From Cotesia glomerata (lineage: Eukaryota > Arthropoda > Insecta > Hymenoptera > Braconidae), in contig NC_058164.1 of assembly GCF_020080835.1 (NCBI RefSeq), positions 13,152,142 to 13,216,141 of the forward strand: a DNA stretch of 64,000 bases, in the 5' to 3' direction. The translations under genes were made by a program, and so were the position numbers. The notes under the pieces are model-generated. The model was not told where the DNA came from. It saw nothing but the letters and a program-made list of their open reading frames with translations, and made no database searches. The stretch's first letter is position 1. Every line of letters begins with the position of its first letter. Shown here in pieces: positions 31,101 through 45,414 of this stretch.

Positions 31101-33640
31101 TAATGGTATTAAGAAAATTAAATCCAAGCGATCTGGACTTTTTTTGAGCTGATAAATCCCATAGGAGCACATTTTTAATATTAAAAGTTATAACCAGAGA
31201 ACGTCGAAAATATCGACGATCTAGACTATTCCACGGCTTTCGAAGCTTATAGGAGCTAAGTTCAGAATATACAATTCTCACCGTAGAATTTCGGATAATA
31301 CAACTGTTGAATTATTTGAAGTTGAGGTTTTAATTGAATTTAGGACATCGAATACAAGTCTAGAATATTTTTAAGCTTTCCAAGCCTATGCGAGCAAAGC
31401 CAAAAAATCGATTGTTTTGACCGTAAAACATCGAGAAATTTAACTTTCGAATTTTGCAAAATTAAGGTACTAATGGAATTTTTAAATTTTGCAAAATTAA
31501 TGTCATAATCATATTAAAGAAATTAAATAAAAGTAAGGTAGTATATTCTCAAACTGATAAATGCCATAGGCGCGAAGTTTCGAAATTGAAGGTTATGACC
31601 ATAGAACATTGCAAAATTTCTACTTCTTAATATTCCGATATTAAGGTTATAATCTTGGTTAGTACATAAAATATAAGCGATGTAGACAATTCCAGGGCTC
31701 TTGAAGCTTTGAGTTACAAAATATACAAAAATAACAAAATATACAGTTTTAAGCCTTCAAGAGCACAGTATAAAATCGAGCGTTTCGACATTAGAACGTC
31801 TGAATATTCAACTTACGAAATTTGCGATATTAAGGTTATAATCGTGTTTAGAACATCGAAAACATGCGTTCTAGACTTTTTTGGTGCTTATAAAACAGAT
31901 AGGATCAGAGTTTAAAATCGTCATCTGACCGTAGAACATCGAAAAATTGCCGTTTCGAATTTTGCTAATTTAACGTGAAAATCATGTTTAGGACGTGGAA
32001 TACAAGCGATTAAAAACTATCTTTGAGCTGATAAAAGCATATAGGTGCAATGTTCAATAATCGACAGTTCTTACTGAAGAAAATCTAAAAATTCAACTTC
32101 GGCATTATGCGAAATCAAGGTCACAATTGTGTATATGACATCGTATATTAGTGATCTAGACTATTATAGAGCTAATAAAGCTTATAGGATCCAAAGTTAT
32201 TTTCTGACAGTAGAACATGCAGAAATTTAACTTTTGAATTATGTTCAATTAACGTTATTAACGTAAATAGAACATAAAATAATAGCGATCCAGAATATTC
32301 CAGAGCTTTTTAAACTCATAGAAATATATTGACAAAATCAACGGATCTGACCTTAAAACATCGAAAATTTCAATTTTTTTGCGAAATGAAGGTCATGATC
32401 GTGTTTAGAAATTCAAAAACAAGCAATCGATACTTTTTTTGGACTAACAAAGCTGACAGTAGGACAGTTAGAAAAAATCGACCGTTCTAAACGTAGACGA
32501 TCCAAAAATTCAATTTCTAGTTTTCGAAATTGAGTTCATAATCGTATTAAGGAAATCAAATACAAGCGGACTCTACTACGTTTGAGCTGATGAAGCCCAT
32601 AGGAGCGAAGTTGTACAATTCAAAGTTTTGACCATGGAACATTGAAAAATTTCGACTTCCAAAAATTCCAATATTAAAGTTATGATCGTTTTGAGTACAT
32701 CGAATATGAGCGATCTGGACAATTCCAAAGCTGTTCAAGCTTATAGGTTTTAAGTTACAAAATATACAGTTCTGACCGTAGATTATCGGAAAATTCACTT
32801 TTAAATTATTAGAAGATAAAGTTATAATCGAATTTAGGACATCGAATACAAGCAATCTCGAATATTTTCAAGATCCCTAAGCTCTTGAAGAGCACAGGAT
32901 AAAATCGAGTGTTTTGACAATAGAACGACTGAACATTGAGCTCACGAAATTGGCGATATTAAAGTCGTAATCTTGTTAAGAACAAAAATTGATGATGAAG
33001 ACTTTTTTTCAGCTTATAACGCCAATAGGATCAAAGTTTTTAAATCGCTAAATCTAACCGTAGAACATCGAAAAATTTTCGTTACGGATTTTGCTAATTT
33101 GAAGACGAAATCCTATAGGAGCAAATTTTCCAAATTAAATGTAAGAGAACGTCGAAAAAATTGACTCGAATATTCAGAAATTAAGGTTATCATCGTCTTC
33201 AAGACATCGAATATAAGCGATCTTGACTATTCAAGGGCTTTCGAAGCTTGAAGGAGCTGCGTTCAGAACATACATTTCTGACCGTAGAATTTCGGATTAT
33301 TCAACTTTTGAATTATTCGAAGTTGACTTATAATTGAATTAACGTATAATTGAATTAAGGTCATCTAATACAAGCAATATATTTTCAAGCTTTCCACGGC
33401 TATGCGAGCAAAGTTATACGATATATCGATTTTTTTGAGCGTATAACATCGAGATTTAACTTTCGAATTAAGCTAAATTCAGGTCGTAATCGTTATTAGG
33501 ACTTCTATTATAAGCTATCTAAACTACTCCTGAGCTCTCCAAGCCAATACAAACATAGTTACGAAATCGATAGTTTTGACTGTAAAACATCGTAATGTTC
33601 AACTTTCGAATTTTGCGAAATTAATTGTATATGATTATGA
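28180..33640 (+). repeat. Satellite B, main right-hand block
   Basis: About 38 monomers of about 140 bases share the words listed for 12150-15225 and lie in the same orientation. Long-range repeats are visible: the block around 28611 recurs near 31572, and the block around 29935 recurs near 32613, indicating a higher-order period of roughly 2.7-3.0 kb. A short heptamer patch sits at about 30605-30650. No genes. Confidence 0.85.
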
Positions 33641-34005
33641 AATACGTCATAGGTTATAATAGTTAAACGGTCATATAGGTCATTGGTCGTAGATCATAGC
33701 TCATGTCATAGGTCATTGGTGATAGGTCCCATAGGTCATAAATTATAGGTCATTGGCCACATAAGTCATAGGTTACACGCTTCAGTTTATAGAGCATATA
33801 GGTCATAAGTTATAGGATTATGTTATAGGTCACAAGTTATAGGTTACATAGTTCATATTGCACAGATCATCGGTCACACGTCATAGGTGACCGATCATAG
33901 GTCACATAGGTCATAGTTCACATGTCATAGGTCAAATAGGTCACTGGACATAGATCGAACCTCATAGGTCTTAGTTTATGTGTCATGGGTCAAAGTTCTT
34001 ATAGG
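33640..34005. repeat. Fourth AGGTCAT heptamer array
   Basis: Same composition as the other arrays. It ends abruptly where satellite A begins at about 34006. Confidence 0.8.
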
Positions 34006-37000
34006 TGAAAGTTTTTAAATTCAAATTTGTGACAAATAAGAAAAAATCCCTTTATTTGGGGCTGTTAATTGGTCTCCATTGACTTGATCAATCAATTATC
34101 GGTCTCGAAATCTCCTGTAAAGTATTCTCTACCAATTTAAGAAGTTTCCTACCTTAATTTCGTATGGACGGCGAGAATTGAATTTTTTAAAGTCAAATTT
34201 ATGACTAAAAGGTCATAAAACACTTTCTATGGGGTAGTTTCTTAGTGTCCATAGGGTTGCTAGGTCGATTGGATATTCTCCGTATATTTTTCTTCATGAT
34301 CAACATTAAATTTGTTCTTATTTATTCTTAATTATCTCCCGTAGACATAGAGGGTGGAATTTTTTGAATGCATATTTGTGACAAATAAGTAAAAATGACG
34401 TTTATCGGCCTGTTACTCAGTATCCATGGTCTTGATCGATCATTTATAGGTCTCGCAATTTTCTGTAATGTATTTTCTACACATTTTATTGAGTTAAAAA
34501 GTTTTTTTTTTCAATTTCCGCTGAACGGCTAGGATTTAATTTTTTAAATTCAAATTTGTGACGAATGAATAACAAAACACATTTATGAGGCTGTTAATCT
34601 GTGACCATATGGTTTATCAATAGATTGATAGATTATATGTTTGGAAATCTTTGGGAGAATTAACTCTATAATTAACATAATTTTTCTCTCATATTATAAT
34701 TTTTCTCTCATTTGTGACAAATAGGTCATAATAAAACGCATTGTTTTTGGATGGTAGTGTCCATAGGGTTAATCGATCGAATATTTGCCTGGAAATTTCC
34801 TGTAAAGTCTACTTTATTAATACCTGGATTTTTTTTTATACTTTCTAGTGAACACTGAGTATTAAATTTTTTTAAGTCAAATTTGTGACAAATCCGTCAA
34901 AATCGATATTTATGTGGCTGTTACTTGGTGCCTATGAGGTTAATCAATTGAATATGTGTCTGGAAATAACATGCAAAGTATCCTCAACATGCTCTAGGAG
35001 TTTTCTTTATTAATTTCCGGTGGACGCCAAAAATTATGTTCTTTTAAATTCGACTTCGTGATAAAAAAAGTCAAAAACCGCCTTCTACCGAGCTGTTGAT
35101 TGGAGTTATAAGATTAATCAATCGATTTTAGATTTGGAAATCTTCTGTCAAGTCAACTCCATGATTACTAAGAGTTTTCTTGATTAATCTCCAGTAGTCA
35201 CCGAGGATTAAATTTTGAAATAAATTATGTGACAAATAAGTTATAAAACGCTTTTTATGGGGATGTTTCTTGGTGTCCATAGGGTTGCTCGATCGATTTT
35301 TGGTTTAGATATGTTCTGTAGATTCTACTTTATGATTAACATTAAATTTTTTCTTTTTATCTCCCGTAAACATAGAGGGTGGAAGTTTTTATATTTGAAT
35401 TTGTGACAAATAATCAAAAATGCCTTATATGTGGCTGTTACTTGGTGTACATTGACTTGATCGTTCAATAATAGGTCTAGAAATCTTCTGTGAAGTATTC
35501 TCTACCAATTTAATAAGTTTCCTCTAATTTAATAAGGTAGGAACCTTAATCTTGTATGTACGGCGAGAATTGAATTTTCTAAAGTCAAATTTGTGACGAA
35601 TAAGTTATAAAACGCTTTCTATGAGGTTGTTCCGTAGTGTCCATAGGGTTGCTAGATCGATTGGATACTCTCCGTAAATTTTTCTTCATGATCAACATTA
35701 AATTTGATCTTATTATCTCCCGTAGACATAAAGGGTGGCATTTTTTAAATTCATATTTGTGACATATAAGTACAAATGCCTTTTATCGGCCTGTGACTTA
35801 CTGTCCATGGTCTTGATCAATCATTTATAGGTCTCGCAATGTTCTGTTATGTATCATCTACGAATATTATTGAGTTAATAAGTTTTTCTATTCAATTTCT
35901 GCTAAACGGCTAGGATTTAATTTTTTAAATTTAAATTTGTGACGAATGATTAACAAAACACATTCATAAGGCTCTTAATCTGTGTCCATATGGTTTATCA
36001 ATAGATTATATGTTTGGAAATCTTTGGTAAAATTGACTCTATAATCAAATTGTGACAAATAGGTCATAAAACGCATTGTTTTGGGCTGTTACTTAGTTTC
36101 CATGGGGTTAATCGATCAAATATTCGCCAGCAAATTTCTTTTAGAGTCTTCTTTATTATGACCTGGATTTTTTTTTTATAATTTCTGGTGAACACTGAGT
36201 ATTGAATTTTATAAAGTCAAATTCAAGACAAATTTGTAAAAACAACGGCTTTTATGAGGCTTTTACTTGTTGTCTATTGAGTTCATCGATCAATTATGTG
36301 TCTGAAATGCTTCTGTAGACTATCTTCCACAATTTTAAGTAGTGTTATTTCTTAATCTCTGATAGAAACAGAGGATTAAATTTTTTTAAGTCAAATTTGT
36401 GACAAATAAATCAAAATCAATTTATATGTTACTGTTACGTGGTGCCTATGGGGTTTATGAATTAGGTCTATAAATTTTCCGGTAATTTTCTTTCTTAATC
36501 GGCAGTGGATGCCAAGGATTGTTTTTTTGTGATTCAAATTCGTGACAAATAAGTCAAAAAACGCCTTGCCAGGCTATTAATTGGTGCCTATGGAGTTAAT
36601 AGAATGATTTTATGATTGTAAATCTTCTGTTGAGTGTACTCTAAAAAAACGATTAGTTTTCTGGAATAATCTCCCGTAGACACGGAGGATTGAATTTCTC
36701 AAAGTTTCATTTGTGACGAATCAGGCAAAAATCGCCTTTTACGGGGCGATAAGTTGATGTTTATGAGGTTGATCGATTAATTGTTGGTCTTGCAATCTTC
36801 TGTTAAGTATCGTCTGTAGTTTTAGAAGTTTATATTCTCAATTTCCGATGGACGGCGAGGATTGAATTTTTTAACGTTAAATGAGTGCCAAATAAATCAT
36901 AAAATCCTTTTTATGGCGTTGTTTTTCAGTGTTTATAGGGTTGATCGATCGATTATCGATTCGGATATTCTCTGTTGTCTACTTCATGATCAACATGAAT

Positions 37001-37738
37001 TTTTTTCTTATTATCTCCCGTAGACATAAAGGGTGGAATTTTTTTAGTCCAAATTTGTGTCAAATAAGCGAAAATGCATTTAATGTGGCTGTTACTTGGT
37101 TTCCATGGTCTTGATCAATTGATTATAGGTCTCGAAATCATCTATTAACTATCCTCTACACATTTTATAAGTTTCTTTTCTAAATCTCTGCTGAACGGAT
37201 AGGATTTAATTTTTTTAATTTAAATTCGTGACGAATGAATCACAAAACGCTTTGACTGGGCTGTTAATCGGTGTCTATAGGGTTAATCAATCATTAATAT
37301 TTTTGGAAATCTTCCGTAGAGTTGACTCTATGATAAACATGATTGTTTTTTTATAACCTCCTATAGACACCGCGAATTGAATTTTTTTTTCATATCTCCC
37401 GTAGACATCGAGGGTAGAATTTTTTAAATTCAAGTTTTTGACAAATAAGTAAAAAAACGCCTTTTGTGTTGCTGTTTCTTAGTGTCAATAGGCTTTATCG
37501 ATCTATTTTAGGTCTCAAAATCTTCTGTTAAGTATCTTCTACAAATTTTAGAAGTTGCTTTTTTTAATCTCTGCTGGACGGCTAGTATTGAATTTTTTTA
37601 ATTTCAATTTGTGACTAATAAATCAAAAAAAGCCTTTTATGGATCTGTTAATTGGTGTCCATAGGAATGATTAATCGAATTTGTGTTCGGAAATCTTTTG
37701 TAGAGTCAACCCTATGGTTAACATAATTATTTATTCAT

Positions 37739-40700
37739 AATCTCTTGTTGACAGCGCGAATTGGCTTAACAATACATTTTTGACAAATAAGTCGAAATCG
37801 ATTTTCATGTAGCTGTTACTTGGTGCCTATAGGAGTTTATCAATTGATTATGGTTTTGGAAATAATAAGCAGAGTGTCCTCTAAAATTTCCGAAACATCC
37901 TTTCTTAATCTCCGGTGAATGGCACAGATTATGTTTTTTAAATCTAATTTTGTGACGAATAAGTGAAAAACGCCTTCACCCGCCCTGTGAATTTGTGAAT
38001 ATAGGGTTAATCAATCAAGTTTGGGCCTGAAAATCTTCTGTAGACTATCTCCTACAATTTTAAGACGTTTACTTATTTCCTTTCCGGTGGAAACCGAGAA
38101 ATGAATTTGTTAAATCCCATTTGTGAAAAATATGTCAAGAAACAACTTTTATAAGGCCATTGATTGATCAATTGTGGGTCCCGAAGTATTTTAAAGAGTA
38201 TTCTTCTCAATTTTGAGAAGTTTTCTTTCTTAACTTCCGGTGGATCCCGAGAATTGAATTTTGTTTGTTAAATTTGTTAATAATCAGTCAAAAAATACCT
38301 ATTATGAGGCTGTTACTTGGTGTTCCTGGCGTAAATTGATCGATTGTGGATATAAAATCCATTTAAGACTAATTTTAGAAATTTTGAGAAGTTTCATTGC
38401 TTACTGTCGGGTGAAAGCGGAGAATTAAATTTTTTAAATTCAAATTTGTGACAAATAAGTCAGAAAACGCCATTTATAAAACTGTTAACAGGTGTCGATG
38501 GAATTGATCGATCAATTATAGGTCTGAAATTCTTTTGTAGACTATCCTCTATAAATTTTAGGAGTTTTATTTCTTAATCTCTGAAAGACGCCGTGGATTG
38601 AATTTTTAAACGTTAAATTTGTGACAAATCAGTCAAAATCGATATTTATGTGGCTGTCACTTGTTGTCCATTGAGTAGATCGATCAATTATGTGTCTGGA
38701 ATGCTTCTTTAGACTATCTTCAAGAATTTTGAGTAGTGTTATTTCTTAATCTCTGATAGACACAGAGGATTAAATTTTTCTATGTCAAATTTGTGACAAA
38801 TAAGTCAAAATCGATTTTTATGATACTGTTACGTGGTGCCTATGGGGTGCATTAATTAGGTCTATACATTTTTCGGTAGTATTCTTTCTTAATCTTCGGT
38901 GGACGCCAAGGATTGTTTTTTTGTGATTCAAATTCGTGACAAATCAGTCAAAAAACGGCATTAGCCGGTCTGTTAATTGGTGTCTATGGACTTAATAGAT
39001 TGATTTTATGATTGTAAATCTTCTGTTGAGTCTTCACTAAAATAAGCATCAGTTTTCTGAAATAATCTTCCGTAGACACGGACGATTCAATTTCTTAAAG
39101 TTGTATTTGTGACGAATCAGGCAAAAATCGCCATTTACGGGGCGATTAGTTGGTGTCTATGAGGTTGATCGATTGATTGTTAGTCTTGCAATCCTCTGTA
39201 AAGTATCCTTCGGAATTTTAGAAGTTTATTTTCTCAATTTCCGATGGACGGCGAGGATTAAATTTTTCAAAATCAAATTTGTGACAAATAAATCATAAAA
39301 TCCTTTTTATGGGGTTATTTTTTTGTGTCCATAGTGTTTTTCGATCAATTATTGATTTGGATATTCCCTGTTAAGTCTACTTCATGATCAACATGAAATT
39401 TTTTCTTATTATCTCCCGTAGACATAGAGGGTGGATTTTTCTGAATTCAAATTTGTGACAAATAAGTAAAAATGTCTTTTATGGGGCTGTTACTTGGTGT
39501 CCATGGTCTTGATCAATCAATTATAGGTCTCGAAATCATCTGTATACTATCCTCTACAGATTTTAGAAGTTTCTATTCTCAATCTCCTCTGAACGGATAG
39601 GATTCAATTTTTCAAATTTAAATTCGTGACGAATGAATCACAAAACTCGTTTTTTGAGGCTGTTAATTGGTGTCTATAGGGTTGATCAATCGATTATATT
39701 TTTGAAAATCTTCCGTAGAGTTAACTCTATAATAACGATAGTTGTTTTTTCATAATCTCCTGTAGACACCGCAAATTAAGTTTTTTGAAGTTAAATTTAT
39801 GACAAACAATTCATAATATCCTTTTTATGGGGTAGTTTCTTAGTGTCCATAGGGTTGATCGATCGATTACCGATTTTGATATTTTTTGTAAAGTATACTA
39901 CATAATCAACATGAATTTTTTTTTTATTATCTCCCGTAGACATACAGGGTGGAATTTTTAAATTCAAATTTGTGACAAATAAGTAAAAAAACGCCTTTTA
40001 TGGTGCTGTTACTTTGTGTCAATAGGCTTGATCGAACTATTATAGGTCTTAAAATCTTCTGATAAGTATTTTCTACAAATTTTAGAAGTTTCTTCTTTCA
40101 ATCTCTGTTGGACGGCTAGTATTGAATTTTTTAAATTTAAATTTGTAACGAATAAATCAAAGAACACCTTTTATGTGGCTGTTTAATGGTGTCCATAGGG
40201 TTTATCAATCGATATTGTGTTTGGGAATTTTTTGTAGAGTCAACCCCATGATAACCATAATTATTCATTCATAATCTCCTGTAGACACCGCGGATTGGAT
40301 TTTTATAATCAAATTATTGACAAAGAAGTCAAAATCTATTTTTTTTGTAGCTGTTACTTGGTGCCTATTGGAGTTTATCAATTGATTATGGTTTTGGAAA
40401 TATTAAGCAGACTGTCCACTAAAATTTCCGAAGCATCCTTTCTTAATCTCTAGTGAATGCCACGGATTATGTTTTTTGAATTTAAATTTGTGCCAAATAA
40501 GTGAAAAACGCCTTTACTCGCGCTGTGAATTGGTGACTATAGGGTTCATCAATCGAATTTGGGTCTTGAAATCTTCTATAGACTATCCTCTACAATTTTG
40601 AGACGTTTAGTTACATCCTTTCCGGTGAAAACCGAAAAATGAATTTATTGATTTCCAATTTGTGACAAATACGTCAAGAAACAATATTTATAAGGCTGTT

Positions 40701-43700
40701 TCTTGGTGTCCATTGATTGAACAATCGTGGGTCTGGAAATATTCTGAAAAGTATACTTCTCAATTTGTAGAAGTTTTCTTCCTTAATTTCCGGTGGATAC
40801 CGATAATTGAATTTTTTTGTCGAATTTGTGACAAATCAGTCAGAAAATACTATTTATGGGGCTGTTATTTGGTGTTCATGGGTTAATTCGATTGATTATG
40901 GGTATGGACATCTTTTATAGACTAATTTTTAATATTTCGAGAAGTTTCCTTATTTACTTTCCAGTGAAAGCGGAGAATTAAATTATTTGAATTCAAATAT
41001 GTGAGAAATAAGTCGAAAAAAGCCATTAATGAACCTGTTAATAGGTATCCATGGAATTGATCGATCAATTATTGTCTGGAAATATTCTGTAGAGTATTCT
41101 GTACGATTTACAGAAGTTACCTTCCTTGATTTCTGGTGAACACCAAGTATTCAATTTTATAGAGTCAAATTTGCAATAAAAATGTCAATAAATACATTTT
41201 ATGGGGCTATTACGTAGTGTCCATAGGGTTTAATATTCGATTCAATATTCGTCTGGAAATCTCCTGTATAGAGTCTAATCTATTATTACCAGAATTTTTT
41301 TTTTTATAATCTCTGGTCGACACTGAGTATTGAAATTTTGAAAGTCAAATTCATGACAAATAAGTCAAAAAATGCAATTTATGGTGCTGTCAGTTGTTGT
41401 CCATTGAGTTGATCCAGCAATTATTGGTCTCGAATTCTTCAAAAGACTATTCTCTACAATTTTGAGGAGTTTTATTTCTTAATCTTCGATAGACACCGAG
41501 TTATGCATTTTTAAACGTCAATTTTATGCGAAATTAGACAAAAAACGCCATCTATGGGGCTGTCACTTGTTGTCAATTTGGATGATCGAACAATTATGGG
41601 TTTGGAAAGCTTATGTAGACTATCTTCTACAATTTAAAGAAATTTTATTTCTTAATCTTCGATAGACAGCGAGGAATGCAATTTTTTATGTGAAATTTGT
41701 TACAAATAAGTTAAAATCGATCTTTAAGTAGTGGTCACTTGGTGGCTATGGCGTAAATCAATTGATTAAGCGTCTGGAAATTTTATCCAGTATCCTCTAC
41801 ATTTTCTAGGAGTTTGTTTCTTTATTTACCGATGGACGCCAAGTATTATGTCTGTCAAATTTAAATTTGTGACGAAAAAGTCCACAAACGCCTTCTTCCG
41901 GGCTGTAAATTGGTGTCTATGGGGTTTATTAATCGATTTCAGGTTTAGAAATTTTTTTTCACGTCTTCTCCATGATAATCATAAGTTTTCTTGATTAATC
42001 TCTGGAAGACAGTAAGGATTAAATTTTTTGAATGAAATTTCTGACAAATAATGCATGAATGCCTCTTTATGGGGTTGTTTCTTGTTGTCGATAGGGTTGA
42101 TCGATCTATTATTGGTTCGGATATTCTCTTTAGAGTTTACTTTATAATCAACCTGAATTTTTCTCTTATTATCTCCCATAGACATAGAGGGTGAAATTTT
42201 TTAAATTCAAATCTGTGACAAATAAGTAAAAATACCTTTATGGGGCTGTTACTTGGTGTCCATGGTCTTGATCAATCAATTATAGTTCTTGAAATCATTT
42301 GTATCATATCCTCTACAAATAATAGAAGTTTCATTTCTCAATCTCCGATGAACGCCTAGGATTTAATTTTTTAAATTCAAATTCGTGACGAGTGAATCAC
42401 AAAACGCTTTTTATAGGGCTGATAATTGGTGTCCATATGGTTGATCAATAGATAATATTTTTGAAAATCTTCCGTAGAGTTGACACTATAATAAACGTGA
42501 TTGCTTTTTTATAATCTCCTGTAGACACAGCGGATTGAATTTTTTAATGTCAAATTTGTGTCAAATAATTCATAAAATCCTTTTTATAAGGTAGTTTCTT
42601 AGTCTCCATAAAGTCGATACATCGATTATCGATTTGGATATTATCTGTAAAGTATACTGCATGATCAACATAAATTTTTTTTTTTTATTTCCCGTAGACA
42701 TCGAGTATAGATTTTTTTAAATTTAAATTTGTAACAAATAAGTAAAAAAAAGCCTTTTATGTCGCTGTTACTTAGTGTCAATAGGCTTGATCGATCTATT
42801 ATAGGTCTCAAAATCTTCATTTAAGTATCTTCTACAAATTTTAGATGTTGCTTTTTTCAATCTCTGCTGGACGGCTAGTATTGAACTATTTAAATTCAAA
42901 TTTGTGACGAATAAATCAAAAAAAGACTTTTATGGGGCTGTTAATTGGTGTTTGGAAATCTTTTGTAGAGTCAACCCTACAGTGAACATAATTATTTATT
43001 CATAATCTCTTGCTGACAGCGCAAATTGGATTTACAATAAATTTTTGACAAATAAGTCGAAATCGATTTTCATGTAGCTGTTACTTGGTGCCTATAGGAG
43101 TTTATCAATTGATTATGGTTTTGGAAATATTAAGCAGACTGTCCACTAAAATTTCCGAAGCATCCTTTCTTAATCTCCGGTGAATGCCACGGATTTTGTT
43201 TTTTAAATTCAATTTTGTGACAAATAAGTGAAAAACGCCTTTACCCGCGCTGTGAATTGGTGAATATAGGTTAATCAATCAAGTTTAGGCCTGGAAATCG
43301 TCTGTAGACTATCTTCTACAATTTTGAGACGTTTACTTATTTCCTTTCCGGTGGAAACCGAGAAATGAATTTGTTAAATCCCATTTGTGAAAAATATGTC
43401 AAGAAACAACTTTTATAAGGCCATCGATTGATCAATTGTGGGTCCCGAAGTATTTTAAAGAGTATTCTTCTCAATTTTTAGAAGTTTTCTTTCTTAACTT
43501 CCGGTGGATCCCGAGAATTGAATTTTTTTTCTTAAATTTGTTAATAATCAGTCAAAAAATACCTATTATGAGGCTGTTACTTGGTGTTCCTGGCGTAAAT
43601 TGATCGATTGTGGATATAAAATCTATTTTAGACTAATTTTAGAAATTTTAAGAAGTTTCATTGCTTACTGTCGGGTGAAAGCGGAGAATTAAATTTTTTA

Positions 43701-45414
43701 AATTCAAATTTTTGACAAATAAGTCATAAAACGCCATTTATGAAACTGTTAACAGGTGTCGATGGAATTGATCGATCAATTGTTGTCTGGATATATTCTT
43801 TAGAGTATTTTGTACAATTCACAGAAGTTACCTTCCTTAATTACTGGTGGACACCGAGGATTCAATTTTATTGAGTCAAATTTGAAATAAAAAAGTAGAA
43901 TAATACATTATATGGGGCTGTAACTTAGTGTCCATGGGGGTAATTAATTCAATATTCGTCTGAAAATCTTTCGTAGAGTCTACTCTATTATTACCAGAAT
44001 TTTTTTTTCCATCATCTCTGGTCGACCCTGAGTATTGTATTTTTTAAAGTCAAATTCATGACAAATAACTCAAAAAATGCTATTTATGGGGTTGTCACTT
44101 GTTGTCCATCGGATTGATCGATCAATTATAGGTCTGGAATTCTTCTGTACACTATCCTCTAAAATTTTTAGAAGTTTTATTTCTTAATCTCGCAAAGACG
44201 CCGTGGATTGAATTTTCAAAAGTCAAATTTGTGACAAATAAGTCAAAGAACGCCATTCATGAGAATGTCACTTGCTTTCTATGGGGATGATCGATCAATT
44301 ATGGGTCTAAAATGCTTCTGTAGACTATCCTCTACGATTTTGAGTAGTTTTCTTTCTTTATCTCCGATAGACACCAAGGATTGAATTTTTTTAAGTCAAA
44401 TTTGTGACAAATCAGTCAGAATCGTTATTTATGTGGCTGGTACTTGGTGCCTATGAGCTAAATCATTTGATTTTGCGTCTGGAAATATTATGCGGAGTAT
44501 TCTTAACATGCTCTAGGAGTTTTCTTTCTTAATTTCCGGTGGATGCCAAAAATTATGTTTTTCAAATTCGACTTCGTGATAAAAAAAGTCAAAAAACGCC
44601 TTCTACCGGGCTGTTAATTGGTGTCTATAGGGTTAATCATTCGATTTTGGATTTGAAAATTTTCTGTCAAGTCAACTCCATGATTACCATAAGTTTTCTT
44701 AATCTCCGGTAGACACCGAGGATTGAATTTTAAAGTCAATTTTGTGACAAATATGTCATAAATTGCATTTTATGGGGTTGTTTCTTAGTGTCCATAGGGT
44801 TGCTCGTTTGATTTTTGGTTTAGATATGTTCTGTAGATTCTACTTTATGATTAACATTAAATTTTTTCGTTTTATCTCCCGTAAACATAGAGGGTGGAAG
44901 TTTTTATATTTAAATTTGTGACAAATAAGCAAAAATGCCTTTTATGTGGCTGTTACTTGGTGTCCATTGACATGATCAATCAATTATAGGTCTAGAAATC
45001 TTCTGTAAAGTATTCTCTACCAATTTAATAAGTTTCCTTCAATTTAATAACGTAGGAACATTAATCTTGTATGGACGGCGAGAATAGAATTTTTTAATGT
45101 CAAATTTGTGACAAATAAGTCATAAAACGCTTCTTATGGTGTTATTTCTTAGTCTCCATAGGGTTGCTCGTTCAATTTTTGGTTTAGATATGTTCTGTCG
45201 ATTTTACTTTATGATTAACATTAAATTTTTTCTTTTTATCTCCCGTAAACATAAAGGGTGGAAGCTTTTAAATTTGAATTTGTGACAAATAAGAATAAAT
45301 GCCTTTTATGGGGCTATTACTAGGTGTTTATTGAGTTGATCATTCAATTATAGGTCTAGAAATCTTCTGTAAAGTATTCTCTACCAGTTTAATAAGTTTC
45401 CTAATAAGATTCAT
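37739..45414 (+). repeat. Higher-order satellite unit, copy 1
   Basis: It starts at AATCTCTTGTTGACAGCGCG and spans 7,676 bases, after which the same word and order of monomers restart. Copies 1 and 2 differ by only occasional single bases where compared (for example 40662-40886 against 48338-48562). Confidence 0.85.

Noticed and set aside
40662..40886. A 74-residue ORF identical to one at 48338-48562, suggesting a conserved gene
   Set aside because: The two lie exactly one higher-order satellite unit (7,676 bases) apart and consist of ordinary satellite monomers.
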